From Metaphire vulgaris (taxonomy: Eukaryota; Annelida; Clitellata; Crassiclitellata; Megascolecidae), in assembly GCA_018105865.1 (NCBI GenBank), contig JACLAT010000138.1:1-64000 (forward strand): a stretch of DNA of 64,000 nt. The letters run 5' to 3'. Each line of letters starts with the position of its first letter. Within the stretch, counting starts at the first letter, position 1. A program made the position numbers and the translations under genes. The notes under the pieces were generated by a model. The model was not told where the DNA came from. It searched no databases and saw only the letters and a list, made by a program, of their open reading frames with translations. Below are positions 22,562 to 33,640 of this stretch, in pieces.

Positions 22562-22855
22562 TTGAGTGCGCTAATGCAGGTTACCACCTTTGCTGACGTT
22601 ATTCAGTTGCTACAATCAGATGCCACGCTGCGTGAAATGTTGCCAGAACTCACCAAGATCGTGCATCTCATTCTAACTCTACCTGCAATTACATGCAGTG
22701 CTGAAAAGGCATTTTCAGGTCTCAGGCAACTACAAAATTACCTGAGAAACACGATGACACAGACAAGATTAAACAACATGGCAATTCCGAACTGTCATCG
22801 TTCATACCTGGAGGCTGTAGACATTGATGTAATTCTGGATGAATTTATTACCTAA
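22562..22855 (+). pseudogene. hAT transposase C-terminal dimerisation domain (hAT B)
   Basis: The open frame contains IVHLILTLPAITCSAEKAFS followed by GLRQLQNYLRNTMTQTRLNN, a clear hATC dimerisation domain (SAE-FS--R--K-YLR-TM---RL). The catalytic part is not found in frame upstream. The frame ends in a stop about 300 bp before the right end of hAT B, a normal place for the transposase C-terminus. Confidence 0.88.
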
Positions 22856-23208
22856 TGCTCAGTGAGACAAAATATATTTGCCATGAAGTAACTGTCTGTC
22901 TGTAAAGACTAGTTGTAAACTTTTAACTCATGTATTCACAGCATAGACAGCAGTCAGCAGTAGTACCGTGCTGTAGTACAGCATATTAGAAACATGCTGG
23001 AAAGTTCATCATTTCACACATTTGTTAAATTGTTATTTTTTGTTACATTAGTCGACGACAACTGTGCTGGAACGATTCATGGCATGGGGTCCTCCTTGTG
23101 GAAGTTGGAGCCAGAGGCTGATTCTGGAAGTAAGTTTGCACCAGTACCAAAAACCAAAAGTCAGCGCCTATGCCCACAAGCCAAGATTTTGACACTCCTG
23201 GTGTAGAG

Positions 23209-23740
23209 TAGAGCTGCGCTAACCGAGTAGTTTAGGAGTCGAGTAGGAGTCGAGTAGCTTAGCGAGTACTCGAGTACTCGCGTAAAACCGGAAATACATG
23301 ATTTGCAAACGTTACACGTCACATAATGCTTATTATTTGCCTCATGGTCCTCATTTAACCAAAGCAGAACATTAGATACAGTTACATATAAATTTTTCGG
23401 ATATTCAAGCGTTTTCAAATTTAGTATAACAGAAGTTACAGAACAGAAACTATTTTACCGGTAGGCTACTGGCAAAAATATGAGGTCTTCACTAGAGTTG
23501 GCCCACTGTGGACAACATCTTAACTAACTGGGGCATAACGAATAAGAATAACCTAAATAAGACTGATTAATAATTATTTGTAACAAATAACGGTAGGCCA
23601 AATTTTAATGAAATTCTTTGGTTATTCTCTATTTATCTATTCTATTCTTTGTTTAGTTATTCTATGCGAGTACTCGACTCCAAAAAAATTACTCTACTCC
23701 AATTTGGAGTCGAGTACTCGCGTTACTCGGCGCAGCCCTA
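23209..23740. mobile_element. hAT MITE with GAGTACTCG repeats
   Basis: The ends TAGAGCTGCGCTAACCGAGTA and (inward from the right) TAGGGCTGCGCCGAGTAACG pair imperfectly. GTGTAGAG occurs at 23201-23208 and 23741-23748, so the insertion re-used the same 8 bp as hAT A. Subterminal GAGTCGAGTAGG and GAGTACTCG repeats fill both arms. Confidence 0.85.
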
Positions 23741-23828
23741 GTGTAGAGGCACCAGATGCTGCCAACCACTAGTATTTTAAGGGTATGTTTCAAGTAGCTA
23801 TTTCTATATTAAAGCTATTTCACCTCTC

Positions 23829-23854
23829 TTCTACTACTACTACTACTGCTACTG

Positions 23855-23902
<48 letters not shown>

Positions 23903-23957
23903 AGGTACTACTACTACTACTGCTACTACTATTAACAAAACTGTTGCTATAAAAGTG

Positions 23958-23996
<39 letters not shown>
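23829..23996. repeat. (TAC)n and (ATT)n microsatellites
   Basis: A CTA/CTG trinucleotide tract at 23829-23920 and a 13-unit ATT tract at 23959-23996. Confidence 0.9.
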
Positions 23997-24976
23997 CACT
24001 GTAATATATAGATTTAGAATGATTACTGCAGTGTTTATTATTATCATTGTCATTAATGGGTGTCAAAGATTCCACAGAAGGCAACTGATTTGAACCAAAG
24101 AATTGTTTCCTTTCATCTCGATTGTCATGATAGGTGACAGCCAATTTGCTTTAACTTGCTGGTTGGCTAGCCCCATCATCTCAAAGGCCAGAGGGACAAA
24201 GCAATAAGAGCCACACATTTACTGGTATTTGTCCATTAAACTCTCAGTTGCACATTCGGCTGCTGAACCCAGTCAATTCTATCTGATGAAACAGCACAAA
24301 TGTCCATGATTATGACATTCTATATCATGCATCTGCCTGTTTTTCATGACATCACAGTGCAACTGTTTGCTCCTTTTTCCATCAGACCTGGATAGGCCTG
24401 AGGGTTCCTTTGATAATGGAAAACCAGCCTGTACAAGTAAACACCACAAAATATCACTAAGGTGGAATGGGATGCAATTAGAGTAGCTCCTAGATAGCAA
24501 GAAAAACTATGGTAGCCATCTCAAAGAATTGGAGTTCCACAGTAACATATGTGCAGCATGCACAGTATGACCGAGTCAGAGACCAGCAGCTACATGCAAG
24601 GATTCATTGTACAATCTTAGACCACAGTTGCTAATAGCCAAGGTCAACAGTCGCCTGAGTGGAGCAACGCCATTTTGCTCAATCTGGCTCAATTGGCATT
24701 GCTTGTGTGGCTTAAATACATGCTGGAAAGTTCATTTTTGATCAGTGGATGATCATTGTGATTTCAGATGCTGAATGTATGGTGTTTAGAAGCTGGTGAT
24801 AGTACACCATTCAGAGATGGCCAATGATAGTCTCTTGTCTTCTGTTAACAGCTTGTTCAGAAGGATAATGAACTGTAACAGCCCTGTGCATGACAGAAGA
24901 CAGGAAGGCGGCAGAAAGTCCCAGCAACAATATGCGTCAAATCCTGAATACCCCACGTTCAAAGTTCCCTCTAAGG
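23997..24976. other. Unassigned intron sequence
   Basis: No domain, repeat end or exon-like frame was recognised in this stretch. Short frames on both strands look like noise. Confidence 0.5.
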
Positions 24977-25249
24977 CAGTGCTTCCTAACCTATGTGCCG
25001 CGGCCCACAAGTGTGCTGCAGCAACTTTAGAAGTGTGCCACGGCAAAATGTTGGAAAATTAATTTTTTTAGATCTAGAATCTAATCTAACAGCTAACATA
25101 AATAAGTTGATGACTTTTTTGCTTGTCAGCTTGGGAAAAGAAAGAGCTCACGATCACAGATGAGGTTTTTTGCTTGTTTGCTGCAGAGTGCTGTTGACTG
25201 TATGTTTCTTGGATAGTGTGCATGGCTGGAAAAAGCTTGGGAAGCACTG
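24977..25249. mobile_element. hAT MITE, 273 bp
   Basis: Ends CAGTGCTTCCTAACCTATG and, inward from the right, CAGTGCTTCCCAAGCTTT. CTCTAAGG occurs on both sides (24969-24976, 25250-25257). It contains the GATGACTTTTTTGCTTGTC motif found in other elements here. Confidence 0.92.
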
Positions 25250-25257
25250 CTCTAAGG

Positions 25258-25844
25258 ATTGCTGGCTCGTGTGCAACACCAAAAAATTTTAAGCAGAATT
25301 TTACAACATAAATTTTTTTGTACAAAATTTAACAATCAAGCATCACAAGTATTTTAATTTATTTTCCATCTTCTTTTATCTGCTTTCACTGCAAAAGCAT
25401 TAGCAAAAGTGAATTTTTTCAGGAGGCATCAAATAATTGCATATTACACGATAGCTCAATAAAGCTATTTAAACCTTTTAAGACTTTATGTACAATGGGG
25501 AAATGGCCGCCACCGCCTCGTTGCTCAATAATACAAGTTATGACATAATACCCCATAACCAAATTAAACAAAACGAGATCAGCTGAAATTACACGAGTAA
25601 GTCAATTTTATAATTTGAATTTAATTTTAAAGTGTGAAAGTAGGGTAATGAAGATATTCTTAGTATTACCACTTCCAAAGCGTGTCCTTGCATCCGATCA
25701 TTAAACTTAAATAAAAATTAAATAACGACTTTTACTTATTAGATTTGAGCTTCTTTCATTTAATGAGTAGGCTTTTATATCGTGCAACAATTTTACTGTT
25801 ATTTTATTGCACACATAGGTTGCAATTCATATCATTGCATGGTC
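25258..25844. other. Unassigned intron sequence
   Basis: AT-rich sequence with no recognised gene or repeat terminus. Confidence 0.5.
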
Positions 25845-26044
25845 AAGGGTAAACTGACAAAGAAGTTAGTAGCTTTTTTTATTGTGAAACCAAAAGAGTT
25901 GGACAAAATGTGAAATATACACCCAAAAGCAACAGTGCTTCTCTTAAAAAAGCAATTTGTTTTTTATTTCCGTTCTATTAACTTGAATGCATAAGAATTC
26001 AAGCTGGCGACACGTGTTCGCATTTACAATGTTAGAACTGCGAA

Positions 26045-26320
26045 GTGATTCGTTATCTGTGGGCACAAGGCAAGCAACCGGCTCAGATTCATCATAAAAT
26101 GACTGCCGTTTACAGCGATGACGATTTCATAAGCCTGAAAAATGTGTGCACGTGGATTGCAAAGTTTGCGGACAACCGAACAAATCTTCATGAATCTGGC
26201 AACAGCAGCCATCCACACACATCCGCTATGCCAGCCAACAGCGCCCAAGTAGAAAGCATAATTCAAGAGGATCTCCATAGGACACCTAAAGTCCATTGCC
26301 ATGGCATTGAACATATCATA
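26045..26320 (+). pseudogene. Mariner transposase N-terminal part
   Basis: The frame begins VIRYLWAQGKQPAQIHHKMT and contains VYSDDDFISLKNVCTWIAKF, the first helix-turn-helix and following segment of mariner transposases (RFLW-KG--A-EIH, then M----V--W---F). RTNLHESGNSSHPHTS corresponds to the RSGRP linker but has lost its pattern. The open frame reaches the hAT insertion. Confidence 0.78.
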
Positions 26321-26519
26321 TGAGTCAGTGTATGATATCTTATGCGATACATTGAGTTACAGCAGAGGTTCTCAAGCCTTTCGTCCCAGTGTACCCCCAC
26401 AATAGTTTTGGAATATGATGCGTACCCCCCCCCCACAAACCCGACAACTCCTACCCTACTCCAAACCGCTCCCTCCAAAAAAGAAGTATATTTACAAATG
26501 ATGACTATAAACGTATAAG

Positions 26520-26739
26520 CGACTTCGCCTTTATGTCTCCTCCGTCCAAGACGGTGAAGCTGGGGGAAAGATCCGTGACCCGCGGCAATCCTCTTCTCTG
26601 GAATGTTCTTCCCGCCTCAGTGACATCGATCCTTCCTGCCCTCAAGACGCATTTATTTCGCATATCTTAAGAACATTTGTAAATCACTCTTGATTTTAGC
26701 TCTAGCTATGTTATAGCCTTTAATAAATTATCTAGGGAA

Positions 26740-26740
<1 letters not shown>
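26520..26740 (+). pseudogene. L2-like LINE 3' end
   Basis: The strand reads VKLGERSVTRGNPLLWNVLP with frame change and LKTHLFRIS, then 3' UTR TTAGCTCTAGCTATGTTATA, close to the minus-strand LINE ends at 6590-6640 and 30612-30670. It ends in a (GTA)n tract (26741-26793). Confidence 0.8.

Positions 26741-26793
<53 letters not shown>
26741..26793. repeat. (GTA)n microsatellite
   Basis: About 17 GTA units at the junction of two opposite LINE 3' ends. Confidence 0.92.
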
Positions 26794-26899
26794 ACTTCTT
26801 TAGCGCCATTGCAGTAGTACATCTGCACCAGTCGATGGTCGCTTCAGTGAATAATCGTAGTCGTGATCTTGTCCGTGGTGAATCGAGTTTGTAATCCAA

Positions 26900-27230
26900 A
26901 GGTCAGTCCGTACTTCCAGATTCCAGGTTAAGGCGGATATGCAGTCAGGAATAGATGTGTTTTAAGTCTAGACCTGAAGGTAGTAAGACAATCAGTTTGG
27001 CGGACCTGTACCGGCAGAGAATTCCAAAGTCTGGGTCCGGTAACAGAAAAAGCACGTTTTCCAGTAGTAGTCCTGCTATAGGGTATGTAAAGAGTAGTAG
27101 CATCAGATGACCTCGTTGAGTGCTGGTTGACTTGAGCAGTCAGTAACGATCGGAGATACATTGGCTGATTTGTGAATAGAATAGAATAAACGTAGCCTAT
27201 AATTTCAAAGTTGCAAAATAGCATCCACAT
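26900..27230 (-). pseudogene. LINE C-terminal fragment
   Basis: The minus strand contains KRAFSVTGPRLWNSLPVQVR and TTFRSRLKTHLFLTA, the carboxyl signature of L2/CR1-group LINE proteins. It lies tail to tail with the LINE at 26520-26740. Confidence 0.82.
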
Positions 27231-27285
27231 GTAGACAACTCACGCAGCCTCAGTCATAAAGTCCTTCGGTTGCACACCAAAGGTG

Positions 27286-27302
27286 CACACACACACACAC
27301 AC
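27286..27302. repeat. Short (CA)n tract
   Basis: Eight CA units inside the hAT. Confidence 0.85.
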
Positions 27303-27389
27303 ATCAGAGTCAGTAAGAAAGTTGGACCTGCTTAGCCACCATCGGAGCTTCAATTCCGAGGTGGTTCTGGACAGTGACCGGAAGATTCA

Positions 27390-27685
27390 GTACGGAAAAT
27401 TTGGTACCGCTCATGGAAGATTCAGTATCGAATTTTCAGGATGGCAAATTCGGGACGGAAATGTCGGTAACGGCCCACATGGGGGGCCCGCTGGAGTTAG
27501 GGTTAGGATTATGGTTAGGTGGTGAGGTGTCATCTGATCTGTATGTCGAACATGTACTGATTTATCTGGTACCGAATTATCCGGTATCGAATTATCCGGT
27601 ACCGAATCTTCCACAAGTAAAATTTTGGTGCCAAATTCTCCGGTACCAAATGTTCCAGTACCGAATGTTCCGGGAACCGTTTTGG
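27390..27685. repeat. CCGGTACCGAAT-type minisatellite
   Basis: Short degenerate repeats of the form TTCCGGTACCGAATNNTCC run through 27560-27680, with related GGTACC/GAATTT words in the opposite sense at 27398-27470. Unit length is roughly 18-20 bp. A TTAGGG-like patch (GTTAGGGTTAGGATTATGG) lies between them. Confidence 0.65.
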
Positions 27686-27689
27686 ACAG

Positions 27690-28260
27690 TGCTACGGACA
27701 AGCATGAAACTTCGTTTTCATGGAGAAGACGGCTGAGAACCCTTGCTCAAGTAGGTGCTTGGGAACATCAGCAAAAACTTAACGGGATCCTCAGCAACAG
27801 AAGGGTAGGGCTGAAACATCCGGCACCAGAACTTTGTCAGAGAGAGAGGGTAGAATGCATCTCACGCGGTGGAGTCGATAATGAAGTCGATGAATTGCTC
27901 CTGGATAGATTCAGAAATGGCTTTGACATCCACACTGAATGGGTTGCACATCATCTTCAAATCAAGATCGCTCAGATTAGAGGGAAGTAGGCCTACCTCT
28001 GGAACTTGTTCCGCAAGGAGGAGAGGTGGGGCTCAACTTGTCTTTGTATGTTAGCAACATCTTTTTTTTCATTCCGCGTTATTGTGATATTGTTGAACAC
28101 GGTGTAATTTCCTTTCTGACATTGGCTTCCCACAGTTCAAGCTTCATCGCAAAAGCTAAAATGCAGCGATTTGTTCAGCTCATTAAGGCGTGTGAATGCA
28201 TCATTCAAGTAGGCTAGTTTCATGAGCCATTCTTGATCCATGAGTTTTGCAGCATGAACT
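27690..28260 (-). pseudogene. hAT transposase remnant (ZBED-like)
   Basis: On the minus strand, HAAKLMDQEWLMKLAYLNDA then FTRLNELNKSLHF is read near 28150-28250. ZBED5-type hAT transposases have the same block (DE-WL-KLAYL-D-F--LN-LN--LQ). The remainder toward 27690 is broken by stops. The strand and order fit a gene that belonged to the hAT around it. Confidence 0.65.
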
Positions 28261-28579
28261 CGGTATTTGGTGTTGCGGCCACTACGGCTGAAGAATTCGG
28301 CCTAGCTCATGCACATATGGCGCACACTTGCACATACTGTACAATTGTACAATGTATATGACAAAGTTTCACATTCTAAAAAGTTTTTAATATACGCCAG
28401 TCCTGGGGCGGCGTACCCCCTGAAAAACCTGTGACGACCCCCTGGGGTACACGTAAACCAGGTTGAGAACCGCTGGGTTACAGGAAGGTGACGACACATT
28501 GGGTACTGTGAAGCCTAACAGCAGACAATAAAGCAGTCTCATGTTGCCAATGTGGTGTCCGATAAAATCGTATTATGTG

Positions 28580-28880
28580 GATGGCAGGTACTGAAGCACC
28601 CCACCACCCCTACAGCCCAGACCTAGCCCCGTCTGATTATCATCTGCTAAGGCCCCTAGAGCGAGGCTTGCCGGTAAACACTTCGACAGTGACAAGGAGG
28701 TGAAGCAGCCGTCCGTCAGTGGCTGAGAAACCAGCTGTATTGCACTCTTTCTACCGACTAGACATTGAAAAACTCGTGGCTCTTTAGGACAAGTGCTTAT
28801 GAACACTGGATGACTACATTGAAAAGTAAAGGAACAATATCACTTTCAGAAGTATATATCACATTTTGCCCAAATGTTAT
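28580..28880 (+). pseudogene. Mariner transposase C-terminal part
   Basis: With frame shifts the plus strand encodes HPPYSPDLAPSDYHLL, the third catalytic block of mariner (DD34D), then FYRLDIEKLVAL and YEHWMTTL, the usual C-terminal end. It is the continuation of 26045-26320 beyond the hAT; together they show one dead mariner gene. Confidence 0.82.
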
Positions 28881-28929
28881 GGTCTCGCAAAAAAAAGGTA
28901 CTAACTTCTTTGATGATTTACCCTCAAAC

Positions 28930-29499
28930 ATCCAGTTTTAAGGAATACCTATAAGTTATAGTTTAGTAATGGTATGATAATTATTAATCAAAACAATTGC
29001 AAGTTACAACTTTGACAATGGAAAATTTCAATCAATTGTATAAATTTGCGTCCAGTTACATCCGACATCTCAGTTTCAACAGAAAACTCCAACCAATCCA
29101 ACGTAGAATGATTACCACCACAATCACCTCCAGTGCTAACAAGATTATAACACCACGTACTAAGAAACAGGACGAAATGAATTAATTGACTGAAGTGGTC
29201 TTACAGTCTTTTGCTTGAAGAGTTTCGCACTGTTATAGCACAGTGTTTAAAGTTCCTGCAAGGTCCATGATAGCACTGCCTGATTGCTTACATTTTCCTT
29301 AACTTTTTATTTCAATAAGCAAAGACACACATTTTATCAATTTCCTGCTCATGCGTTCACATAAAATTCTCTCCATTACAAGCTGGAAATCTGTGCGCCA
29401 ACGCACGGTAGTGCAGCTTACAGGAAACAATGCCCATGTCTGATACGAAGAGAAGCTGAAGTCCAATGAGAATCCAATAGTGAAATGCTTACAACAGAT
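28930..29499. other. Unassigned intron sequence
   Basis: AT-rich, no recognised domain. Short frames are not convincing. Confidence 0.4.
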
Positions 29500-30560
29500 G
29501 GCAAGACATTAGAGAGATATATTATCAAACTTTTCAAGTGATGGGTAGTGCATGCAAAGAGCCACTATTGGAGTGAAAAGAATTTGCTGAAAACCCAGAC
29601 AACATCAGAAGATGAGCACTTCCTGACTTGGATAATCGGGAAATGCTCATCAGAAAGCCTCAATGAAAATTGTAAAAATTTTGCCTCCGGAGTATTTGTG
29701 AGGACAGCACCTGTTAATAATGCTGCCCCTAGCAAGCAAGCATCATCTGGAGTAGTGAAAGTGAAAAGATTCAGGGGATGTAGCAGGTCATTTGCAGATG
29801 TTGAAACAATTCTGCAAATGGTTATGCTCGGTATCAGGCCAATAGTGCTTATCTCTTTTTTAAAAAACTATATCTTTGGCTACCAAAGAGCCTGGACAAG
29901 CAAGACTTACGTTATTGAGATAGCCAATGACAAATGGTGAACCTTGATATGTCAGCCTTGTTGTTGGGGTAAAGAGAACTCTTTGGGAGGCAATTGAGAA
30001 TTTACCATATTTAACAATAGAAGGCTTACTATATGCCATTTAAAAATATGCATATAATACCTGGAGTGTGAGAAGCTACAGCTGAAAGTATGACTATGCG
30101 ATTTAAGTTGTTGAAGGTATTGCTGAAATCTAACTTTACAAATACCTAATCACCATGCGTTCAATGAAACATCTCATCAAGTGAACTGCTGCTTCACAGC
30201 CTCCTAGAATTCCCACACCAAACAGTTTTAAGCTGAATTAAGTATAGCATATGAAGTTGCAGATTTGGCATATAGTGTATGTGTCTATGATTTTGATGAA
30301 AGGCATCACTAGTAATAACCTAATGGCATGAGCCATGAGTGTACCTCAAAACAGTGCTATAAATATAGATTCTGGACAACTGCATTTTAAAAGGAGGTTG
30401 ACAAAAGAGGAAGAGAATGTACAAGTTGAGGTTGAATTCTGTCTGGTCCTCTGTCAGATCCTGGTGGAAATGAGTGGATGGACTTCAGAACATCATTGTG
30501 AGAAGCCTGGAAGGTTGTTTCCGACAATATGAGCGGTGAAGGTACAGCTTCATTAGACTG
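29500..30560 (-). pseudogene. Decayed LINE reverse transcriptase
   Basis: At 30387-30569 the minus strand has DVLKSIHSFPPGSDRGPDRI, the N-terminal RT block with PPGS-GG-D. Near 30070-30120 it continues VFVKLDFSNTFNNLNR, the motif A region with its Asp, and further on YQGSPFVIGY-like and LLGAALLTGAVL stretches follow in broken frames. It differs from the L2-like copies. The plus-strand 130-codon frame at 29548-29940 is taken as a shadow. Confidence 0.55.
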
Positions 30561-30611
30561 AGGCTCCATGTGTCTTCAGTCCTTTCAGTGTTTTAAGTGG
30601 CAAAAGAGATT

Positions 30612-31283
30612 CTATTCTATTCCCTAGATAATTTATTTAACACTATAACATAGCTAGAGCCAAAATCAAGAGCAATTTACAAATGTTCATAACATATGCG
30701 AAATAAATGCGTCTTGAGGGCAGTCGCAAACTCCTCGAAGGATGTAATTGATGTCACTGAGGCGGGAAGAGCATTCAAGAGAAGAGGGTTGCCGCAGGTC
30801 ACAGATCTTTCCCCCAGCATCACCGTCTTGGAAGGAGGGACATAAAGGCAAAGTCGCTTGTTTGATTGCAGCTGTTTTTGACAGTCTGTCTCTGTTGGCA
30901 TCGGCCGCTGTATGAGCGTAGAAACATACTCTGGGCAGAGAGGATCGTTCAGTGTTCGAAATGTCAACGTACAATGTTTACAAACTATACGCTCTGAGAT
31001 CTTCAGCCAGTGTAGCCTTTCTTTTAGTGATGGAGTGACATGATCCCTCCATCTCGCGCTGAAGATCAATCAGGCTGCAGCATTCATGACTGATTGGAGA
31101 CGGTCTAGCTGGTAGTCTGGAAGCCCCAGGAGAATGCTATTGCAATAATCCAACCTGGACAGCACTAGTGCCCGGACTACGTGGTGATGTAGAAATGTAC
31201 CGTCGAATCTCTGCCATCTTGCGCAGCTGAAAGTAGCAGGCACGAGTTACGGAGCTCACTTGGCCGGCGACGGATAGAGAGTA
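30612..31283 (-). pseudogene. L2-like LINE 3' end
   Basis: The frame 30677-31069 holds RDHVTPSLKERLHWLKISER, then SVTCGNPLLLNALPASVTSI and ALKTHLFRI, the same family as 6590-8728. The 3' UTR CATAGCTAGAGCCAAAATCA also matches. It stops abruptly at an hAT-like end (TAGGGATGTGCGGGTA) at about 31290. Confidence 0.85.
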
Positions 31284-31289
31284 GGGATG

Positions 31290-31430
31290 TGCGGGTACAG
31301 CGAAATGCCTACCCTACCCGTACCACAACTTTTTTACCCTACCCGTACCCGCTAGCGCTATACCCTACCCGACCCGTGCCCGAAAGCTGTGTACCCTACC
31401 CGTACCCGACATTGGTTGGAATTTGGAACA
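31290..31430. mobile_element. hAT-like end with GTACCCTACCC repeats
   Basis: It opens TAGGGATGTGCGGGTA, a typical hAT-style terminus, with repeated CTACCCGTACC words. No partner end was found in the window, so the right boundary is open. Confidence 0.45.
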
Positions 31431-31667
31431 TTTCACACTGATATTCAATCCTGCTACATTTTAAATATTGTATTGAATGCATTCAGCACATGAAAGATTT
31501 AGGCTGCATCTAATTACTTCTTCGTCCCACCCTGTACTGCATCAGTTATACTACAGTAATTGCAGTTACACCCTTCGCTTTGTCATCCAGGACAGCTCGG
31601 CTAGGGGCTACTGGCTACCATCAATTACGGTTGAAAGTATATACCACCCAATTCACCTATATCAGGG

Positions 31668-31780
31668 GTACTCAAACTTTTTTGAAGGCGGTCCACATCC
31701 AGTTTTCCATCGTTCGTGTGGGTCCACTAGTACAAAGGGAAGTCCAATTATTCCTGTGACAGCTACGGTGTAGTTAGACA
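31668..31780. mobile_element. hAT-like end
   Basis: CAGGGGTACTCAAACTTTTT followed by GGCGGTCCACATCC is a common hAT left end. The opposite end was not found. Confidence 0.45.
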
Positions 31781-32649
31781 ACTACAAGTTAACTACGGAC
31801 CCTCTTAATAGGCTGCTATAAGTGCTCCAAGGTAACATGTAACAAGACTAAGTTAAACATTGCATAGAATAAATTTTAGCTGAATAGAAAAATTTCAAGT
31901 AGAGCAGAACTTAACCCTTTAAAGGGGAAATTAAATTTTAAAGTCATCCCCCCACGGGGGAATTAATTTTGGGAAAAGGCGTTCATATGAAAACATCAAC
32001 ATATACGTTATAAACTTACTATATTTCAGGCTATATAGAAGCTAGAAAGATGCAGTTTGCACCGTTGTTGAGCATTTTTATTGCTCTTTCTATCCATCCG
32101 TGCCAAAAGAAAAACGTTGGGGTAGAGACCACTCTACACCCCAAAATCGGACCCCCCAACATTTTGTTCAAATTTTGATCAAAGGTCAATAGCAAAACGT
32201 CTTCAGCGGTAACCGCCCAAATGTGAGCGAGAAAGATGTAGGGAGGTGTAATTGGAACAGAATAGTGCAAAAATTAATTAATTAACTACCCCAGATTGGA
32301 GCCAATTTGGGGTAGTTATGACTTTTCATACCCAAGTACCCATTGCTCGCTGAAATGACAATTACGCGTACGGATTTTCAATGTTAAAAACTGAACAACT
32401 CAGTATATTTCAGGCTATATAGAAGCTAGAAGGATGCAGTTTGCACCATTGTTGAGCATTTTTATTGGTCTTTCGAACCATCCGTGCAAAAAAAATTTGG
32501 AGGGTAGGGTCCACTCTACACCCCAAAATCGGACCCTCCCCGATAAAAAATTTTCAAAGCTCAATTTTAACAAATTTTCAGCGGTGACCCCCCAACTGTG
32601 AGCGAGAGAGTTTTCGAGGAGTGTAATTGGAACAGAATAGTGCAAAAAT

Positions 32650-33029
32650 TTTTAACCCACACGCGACGAAGAGACCATATCAAGCCAATACTGAAGGATT
32701 TACACTGGCTTTCTGTCAGGGCACGAATTGATTTCAAGATTATATCTCTCGTTGACAAATGCTTACGCAGGGAAGCTCCAGACTATATTGTATCCGACAT
32801 TAAGTTTGTTCGAAATGTAAATAGACCAGCTGGGCTTAGATCAAATGACACTAAATTACTGGTCATTCCTCGAACTTGCAGTGTGTTTGGAGATCGTTCT
32901 TTCCGTGTTCAAGGTCCAAAGCTATGGAATTCTCTTCCACCAGAACTCCGTGACATCACTAGCACCAGACTATCTTTCCTTGCTAGGCTAAAGACTTGGT
33001 TTTTCATTAGCAGCGGCGCTTTTGACTAA
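32650..33029 (+). pseudogene. L2/CR1-group LINE C-terminal part
   Basis: A continuous frame contains RRRDHIKPILKDLHWLSVRA, RIDFKIISLVDKCL, FGDRSFRVQGPKLWNSLPPE and FLARLKTWFFIS to a stop. This is the full C-terminal half after the RT of an L2/CR1-type protein. The frame is open, so it is not very old. Confidence 0.85.
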
Positions 33030-33054
33030 AAAGCTCCTTTGATATAAATAAACT

Positions 33055-33210
33055 TAATCAATCCACGAAGGCGCGTCAGTTCAACCCATACAATCCGGCG
33101 ATCCATCCCAGATCCGCTGCGTAGAGGATAAAAAGAAGCAGACCTAAAGCTGAACCTTGTGGTACTCCACAGCGGACGGGACATTTTGCTGACATGTTGG
33201 CACTTGTGCA
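33055..33210 (-). pseudogene. LINE RT motif B fragment
   Basis: The minus strand reads CPVRCGVPQGSALGLLLF then ILYAADLGWI, matching the PQGS block of the LINE at 7600-7680. It lies next to, and in opposite orientation to, the LINE end at 32650-33029. Confidence 0.75.
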
Positions 33211-33429
33211 GAATACACTCGCAAATTATATTAAGCCATATGATACTATACACTACCACTAAAAATACGCACCAATTAAAAATTAAATCCTCCCTCTAAA
33301 ACTATGCGAAAAATTAACTTTAATATTATTAATTGCATTAGTCGCTGCATCCGCAAGTAACATAGATATGTTAAATTACCACAGAATTCAAAGTAAGTAA
33401 GATAGTAGGCGAGAGTAGGTGCTGCTCAA

Positions 33430-33640
33430 CAGGGGTTTAATTAATCAATTCAGGACTTATGTTACTAATTAATTAATTATTAGTTAGCTATTAGTTAATT
33501 ATTAGTTTATTACTTAATTAAGAATTAATTAATTAGAATTAACTATTTTTAATTAATAATAATAAGCTACATTAAAATTAAACTAATTAAACGAAATTAA
33601 ATTTTTTAAATTAATTAAATTAAATTATCTAATTAATTAC
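33430..33640. repeat. AATTAATT-rich low-complexity stretch
   Basis: Nearly pure A/T with ATTAATTA and TTAATTAA words, part of the TTAA-bounded element. Confidence 0.8.

Larger units (their letters stand above)
19761..23172. mobile_element. hAT B inserted in hAT A
   Basis: The perfect inverted ends CATAGGCGCTGACTT and AAGTCAGCGCCTATG are flanked by CCCACAGG (left) and CCCACAAG (right), 7 of 8 matching. It carries a hAT dimerisation domain on the plus strand and three nested insertions plus a LINE. Confidence 0.85.
19119..23200. mobile_element. hAT A, host of nested insertions
   Basis: It starts CAGGGGTGTAAAGACTTTTT and ends, read inward, CAGGAGTGTCAAAATCTTGG. The 8-bp GTGTAGAG occurs at both borders (19111-19118 and 23201-23208). 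The words GGCGGGCCAAATGACAC after the left end are typical of one hAT group. It is split by hAT B at 19761-23172, leaving about 0.64 kb on the left and 28 bp on the right, so much of the original right part is lost or was short. Confidence 0.85.
26363..28475. mobile_element. hAT element inserted in mariner
   Basis: Ends CAGAGGTTCTCAAGCC and, inward from the right, CAGCGGTTCTCAACCTGG. The flanks AGTTACAG (26355-26362) and GGTTACAG (28476-28483) match at 7 of 8. The GTACCCCC words after both ends are typical of this hAT group. It holds LINE pieces and a minus-strand transposase remnant. Confidence 0.85.
25845..28927. mobile_element. Mariner element split by an hAT
   Basis: Inverted ends: TCAAGGGTAAACTGACAAAG at the left and TTGAGGGTAAATCATCAAAG read inward from the right, both followed by AAGTTAGTA and a T run. 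N-terminal and C-terminal mariner transposase pieces lie on either side of the hAT at 26363-28475. The outer TA could not be confirmed. Confidence 0.8.

Noticed and set aside
29548..29940. 130-codon plus-strand open frame
   Set aside because: No recognisable domain, and the opposite strand carries decayed reverse-transcriptase blocks.
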